This document shows, in pieces, positions 61,374-64,000 of a stretch of 64,000 nt of DNA. This stretch comes from an uncultured Solobacterium sp. Lineage in GTDB: Bacteria; Bacillota_I; Bacilli_A; Erysipelotrichales; Erysipelotrichaceae. Both the position numbers and the translations under genes were made by a program. The notes under the pieces are model-generated. The model was given only the letters and a program-made list of their open reading frames with translations, was not told the DNA's origin and did not search any database. Every line of letters starts with the position of its first letter. Position 1 is the first letter of the stretch. The DNA lies in NCBI GenBank assembly GCA_900546285.1, contig URCJ01000004.1:1-64000 (forward strand), given 5' to 3'.

Positions 61374-62054
61374 TTATTTAAAAACATGATAATATCTTAA
61401 TTTCCAACCTGAATCTTCAGAGTCTTTTAATGTCTTAAAATCAGTAGAATCAGGATCATTAATATAAATAGTTCCATTCGAATCATAACCATAAACCACC
61501 ATAAAATGCGCATCATTATTCGAATTATTAACTTGTATAATTATCGGATTGCCATTATTTAAATAAGGTTTAAAAGTAGACAATGCATTTGAACTGTTAG
61601 CATAACCATGTGCAACTCTAGAGAAACCCAAATTTTTTGGAATTTGTTCCCAATTCATAGGACAAACAACATAATTATTATTAATATATGAAGGCTTTAC
61701 ACTTTTTATTTTGATAAAATTATAAACCATAGTCATAGAAACAAGTGCACATCCGCTTGATTTTATAGTTGTACCAGGGCAACCATTAAGTGGATCATTC
61801 GCCCATCTAGAATCAGTTTGAGTTAATCTTAAAATACTCAATTTAGTAGAGGCTCTTGCTGATGCTAAAGTTTTAGAATTTATAAAGAGTTCCATTTCAT
61901 ATTCTGGATCAATCCAAAATTCTTCTTCATCTGCCACATATAGCATAGGCTTAGCATAGCGTTCATCATCTATAGTTTCTTCACAAGCCATAACAGTTGT
62001 TGGCTGTATAATTAAGAAAAAGCCAACAAGCATAATAAATAATTTTCTCATCAT
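61374..62054 (-). CDS. Secreted C39-like cysteine peptidase
   Basis: The 226-residue protein starts at the tandem ATGs near 62054 with AAGGAG upstream; a longer open frame overlaps the preceding gene and lacks support. A signal peptide (MMRKLFIMLVGFFLIIQP) ends around residue 24. The catalytic domain is a papain-fold C39_2 type: QTDSRWANDPLNG, then SSGCALVSMTM with Cys102, DAHFMVVYGYD with His183, and YINDPDS. Related secreted proteins cleave or bind peptides; export transporters of bacteriocins use a related fused domain, which is absent here. It may process the peptides encoded just upstream. Confidence 0.82.
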   Translation of the reverse strand: MMRKLFIMLVGFFLIIQPTTVMACEETIDDERYAKPMLYVADEEEFWIDPEYEMELFINSKTLASARASTKLSILRLTQTDSRWANDPLNGCPGTTIKSSGCALVSMTMVYNFIKIKSVKPSYINNNYVVCPMNWEQIPKNLGFSRVAHGYANSSNALSTFKPYLNNGNPIIIQVNNSNNDAHFMVVYGYDSNGTIYINDPDSTDFKTLKDSEDSGWKLRYYHVFK

Positions 62055-62067
62055 TTTACACTCCTTT

Positions 62068-62346
62068 TTATTCAATATTGCAATATCCAAATTTTCCACC
62101 ATAACAATAATAGACAAAGCCCGTTTTATTTTCATCTCGTCTATCGTATGTAATAGAAAGAGCAAGTTCACCTTTCTTTGAAGAAGATATTAATTCTCTG
62201 ATTTCATTAATTAATACTCCATTTTCCCAATACTCTTTCACCGTCACTTCCGCAACAAATGCCCTTCTTTCAATGTTGTTGATAATATTATGTGGATTTG
62301 TAAATAATAAACTAGTTATCATTGATAATTGAATTAGTTTTTTCAT
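62068..62346 (-). CDS. Small secreted protein with C-terminal Cys pair
   Basis: The 92-residue product begins at ATG 62346, five bases after the stop of the 43-residue peptide gene; translation is probably coupled, since AAGGAAGG lies 14 bases away. A short N-terminal signal-like segment (MKKLIQLSMITSLLF) is followed by a hydrophilic region and the tail FVYYCYGGKFGYCNIE, with two Cys six residues apart. An earlier in-frame ATG would lie inside the peptide gene. It resembles no family I know; a bacteriocin-like or signal role is possible. Confidence 0.6.
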   Translation of the reverse strand: MKKLIQLSMITSLLFTNPHNIINNIERRAFVAEVTVKEYWENGVLINEIRELISSSKKGELALSITYDRRDENKTGFVYYCYGGKFGYCNIE

Positions 62347-62351
62347 AGTTA

Positions 62352-62483
62352 TTACCAACACCTTCCTTGACATTCACATTTTAAGTTTACATTTTTTGGT
62401 TCTTTAGCATAATCACCAAATTCAGTTGGCAAGAAAAGAATTGTAATCATTAGTAAAATGATTAATTTTTGCTTCGATTTCAT
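62352..62483 (-). CDS. 43-residue exported peptide ending CECQGRCW (candidate pheromone or peptide effector)
   Basis: Hand translation from ATG 62483 gives MKSKQKLIILLMITILFLP as an export signal, then TEFGDYAKEPKNVNLK and the tail CECQGRCW before TAA. AAGGAG lies ten bases upstream, so it is the first gene of the minus-strand operon. Size, N-terminal signal and a distinctive C-terminal octapeptide match precursors of RNPP/Rgg-type signalling peptides, and an HTH-TPR regulator lies divergently next to it. The three cysteines are unusual for such peptides and would also suit a small disulfide-bonded bacteriocin. No modification enzyme is nearby. Confidence 0.65.
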   Translation of the reverse strand: MKSKQKLIILLMITILFLPTEFGDYAKEPKNVNLKCECQGRCW

Positions 62484-62510
62484 AATGAATTTTCTCCTTT
62501 ATTTGACTTC

Positions 62511-62616
62511 AATATACTTAATTATTTTAAAAATTTGTTTAATTTTTGAATAAAAAGAACTAAATTAAGAATTTTATTCGCAATTTATAAAAAATTAGTC
62601 AAATCTTTAATAAAAT
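62511..62616. promoter_or_regulatory. Divergent promoter region of the peptide cassette with inverted repeat
   Basis: Toward the peptide gene: TATATT (minus, 62516-62511) with no good -35, as in activator-dependent promoters. An inverted repeat GAATAAAA (62548-62555) / TTTTATTC (62572-62579) is centred about 50 bases upstream of that -10, a typical activator position. Toward the regulator: TAAAAT (62611-62616) ends six bases before its ATG. Confidence 0.5.
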
Positions 62617-62622
62617 AGAGAC

Positions 62623-63837
62623 ATGGATACAGGGGTAATTGATTTAGAAACACTAGGTGGCATCTTTAAACATTATAGAAATATAAGTGGTTTTTCTAGA
62701 GAAGACTTAAGTTATGATGTTGTCTCAGCTAGTACTGTTCAAAGAATCGAAAATGGTGTTCCCATTAAGAACATTTCTTTTTATGAAAAATTTGCGAATA
62801 AATTAGGCTATGATTTTTTATCGGATGAAAATCCTTATATAGAATTATCTGAACTCATTGTAAGTTTTATAAATAGTATCAATAGGGTTCCTTATAAAAG
62901 ACTTTTACAATTAGAAGAAAAGATTATTCATTTTAATATTAAGTATCAAAAATATATCTATATTAATGAACTTTCGCTTCTTCCTATAACTGCCCTTAAA
63001 ATATATAAAGACAGCTTCGATATTGATATATCATATATCGATTTAATTAAAGATGTTTATCCTTATTTGAAAGGTGATTTAAGGACAATCTCAGATTATA
63101 TTTTATATAAGTTAAGTTTTGAATATTATTATAATGAAGAATTTAAAAAATATTCTGTATATGGAAAGGGCCTACAAGATAAGCCGATTTTCTTTTTTGA
63201 CAATATCTACTACGATATTGATAATTACAACCTTGTATGTATCTATGAAAAATATAAAGATGAATTAAATTCTAATATTAAAAATAAGGTAGAACTATTT
63301 TCAATATATTCTAACTTAGCTTGTTGCGAACTTAATCTCGATAGACACGAAAATGCCTATAATCATTTAAAAAACGCTTTGGAAATTGAAAATATTAGAG
63401 AATATTTACCCGATACAGTCTATTTAAAAACCATCAAAAGATTTGGGATAATAAATTTTTATACTTCTAAATATCAAGATGCCATTAAATGTTTTGAATA
63501 CGTTAGAAAAAAGAGTCCTCTTATTCTTGATTTTAACTATATTTTCTTGTTTAATTCATTAGAAAAAATAGGTGCAAATAATGTGATTTTAGATATTGTT
63601 GAAAATGATAAAAAATATATAAAAAGTTCAATTCTTAAAAATGTTTTTAATTACTATAAAGAAAAACATACAACTAATGATATTAATATATTGGAAAATA
63701 TTATTTGTGAGAAATTAACCATGGAAAAACTAGTTTCGAAAATTTATTATGATATTTTCTTGGAAGATCTTAAAAACATAGTAAAAATCAACAATCATTA
63801 TAAGAAACTATATATCTACACTGAAAATAATGATTAA
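62623..63837 (+). CDS. HTH-TPR transcriptional regulator (RNPP/Rgg-like)
   Basis: The 404-residue cytoplasmic protein has an N-terminal Xre-type helix-turn-helix (about 10-60, YRNISGFSREDLSYDVVSAS then VQRIENG). The rest is a long all-helical region with TPR-like repeats such as HENAYNHLKNALEIENI and YQDAIKCFEYVRKK. That is the build of PlcR/PrgX/Rgg-type receptors, which bind imported peptide pheromones. Its divergent neighbour encodes a short exported peptide. The ATG has no Shine-Dalgarno; TAAAAT ends six bases upstream. Codon use is more A/T-rich than in flanking core genes. Confidence 0.8.
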   Translation: MDTGVIDLETLGGIFKHYRNISGFSREDLSYDVVSASTVQRIENGVPIKNISFYEKFANKLGYDFLSDENPYIELSELIVSFINSINRVPYKRLLQLEEKIIHFNIKYQKYIYINELSLLPITALKIYKDSFDIDISYIDLIKDVYPYLKGDLRTISDYILYKLSFEYYYNEEFKKYSVYGKGLQDKPIFFFDNIYYDIDNYNLVCIYEKYKDELNSNIKNKVELFSIYSNLACCELNLDRHENAYNHLKNALEIENIREYLPDTVYLKTIKRFGIINFYTSKYQDAIKCFEYVRKKSPLILDFNYIFLFNSLEKIGANNVILDIVENDKKYIKSSILKNVFNYYKEKHTTNDINILENIICEKLTMEKLVSKIYYDIFLEDLKNIVKINNHYKKLYIYTENND

Positions 63838-63844
63838 AGATTAA

Positions 63845-63870
63845 CAATGGTGAGCACATGCTCACCATTG
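63845..63870. terminator. Bidirectional hairpin at the right border of the accessory cassette
   Basis: CAATGGTGAGCA pairs with TGCTCACCATTG around CA. The central GGTGAGCACATGCTCACC is identical to that at 60601-60618. It lies between the convergent regulator and aminotransferase genes. Confidence 0.85.
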
Positions 63871-63875
63871 TTTGT

Positions 63876-64000
63876 TTAAATACTTAATTCAATATCTTTG
63901 ATCTTTTTAGCTAAACCACTAACCTTATCAAGTGGTGTTGAACATAGACCAACTCTAATACCCTTATTAACCTTTACACAATAGATATGGTTTTCAATTA
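63876..64000 (-). CDS. C-terminal end of a class I/II aminotransferase (5' part beyond window)
   Basis: Only 40 codons plus stop are visible, entering from the right edge. The end reads VNKGIRVGLCSTPLDKVSGL then AKKIKDIELSI, and the RVGLCSTP-type strand with the following helix is typical of the small domain of PLP-dependent fold-I aminotransferases. Substrate cannot be told. It marks the return to core chromosomal genes right of the peptide cassette. Confidence 0.65.
   Translation of the reverse strand, partial: IENHIYCVKVNKGIRVGLCSTPLDKVSGLAKKIKDIELSI

Noticed and set aside
62055..62171. An N-terminal extension of the C39-like peptidase
   Set aside because: It overlaps the preceding small secreted gene in another frame, and the AAGGAG before the ATG at 62054 plus a signal peptide starting there decide the start.
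62068..62346. Class IIa (pediocin-like) bacteriocin
   Set aside because: The tail YYCYGGKFGYC only resembles the YGNGVxC box superficially, lies at the C-terminus instead of the N-terminus, and no double-Gly leader or immunity gene is recognisable.
1..64000. CRISPR array, IS element or prophage
   Set aside because: No regularly spaced repeats, transposase, integrase or phage structural genes were found. The only mobile-type hint is the truncated TOTE gene.

Overview
This 64-kb window is low-GC, A/T-rich chromosomal DNA from a member of the Bacillota (Firmicutes). The evidence is a PolC-type replicative polymerase, cre-like CcpA sites, GntR/YtrA/UTRA/MocR regulators, an ECF vitamin S component, NfnAB, and strong AAGGAG ribosome binding sites. 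Class Erysipelotrichia is my best guess, made from general gene content and not proven. Most of the window is ordinary core metabolism; the two ends look accessory.

Layout. 1-2063: a truncated TOTE-type primase-helicase and a tiny membrane peptide. 2192-7395: a redox-type small protein, a membrane protein, guanine deaminase, and an ankyrin/EF-G-like operon behind a leader peptide and terminator hairpin. 7396-14694: membrane and peptidase genes, a 2-hydroxyacid dehydrogenase, tRNA-His, a cysteine operon (cysK-cysE-thioredoxin-like lipoprotein-membrane protein), and an ECF S component facing a MocR regulator. 14703-20202: nfnAB, MTA/SAH nucleosidase, azlCD, folD-fchA. 20227-26884: a six-gene PASTA/ABC-transporter operon with a YtrA-type regulator. 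26982-33151: a CDP-alcohol phosphotransferase, EamA transporter, PII-like/DUF1538 pair, uridine phosphorylase, tRNA-Trp, a candidate ncRNA and gdhA. 33344-44493: polC, rnc, recG, tRNA-Leu, pcrA and acetyltransferases. 44548-53318: RNA modification genes, a dead VanY-like protein, a thioredoxin-like lipoprotein, patatin, rhomboid, GH2 and a DUF2974 lipase. 53359-57660: a beta-glucoside PTS operon and its GntR/UTRA regulator. 57697-60589: a zinc/cadmium efflux operon and ruvX. 60595-63870: an accessory cassette. 63876-end: the C-terminus of an aminotransferase.

The most interesting region is 60595-63870. An HTH-TPR (RNPP/Rgg-like) regulator faces a four-gene operon that starts with an easily missed 43-residue exported peptide ending in a Cys-rich octapeptide. 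It is followed by a small secreted Cys-containing protein, a secreted C39-like cysteine peptidase and a lipoprotein. The cassette lies between two hairpins with the same 18-nt core. I read it as a candidate peptide-signalling or peptide-effector system.

Three other signals stand out. At least 13 genes have a -10-like hexamer only 6-7 nt before the start codon and no Shine-Dalgarno, which suggests frequent leaderless transcripts. A FolD that has lost its cyclohydrolase residues sits beside FchA. A MocR regulator and a VanY-like protein have each lost their catalytic residues.
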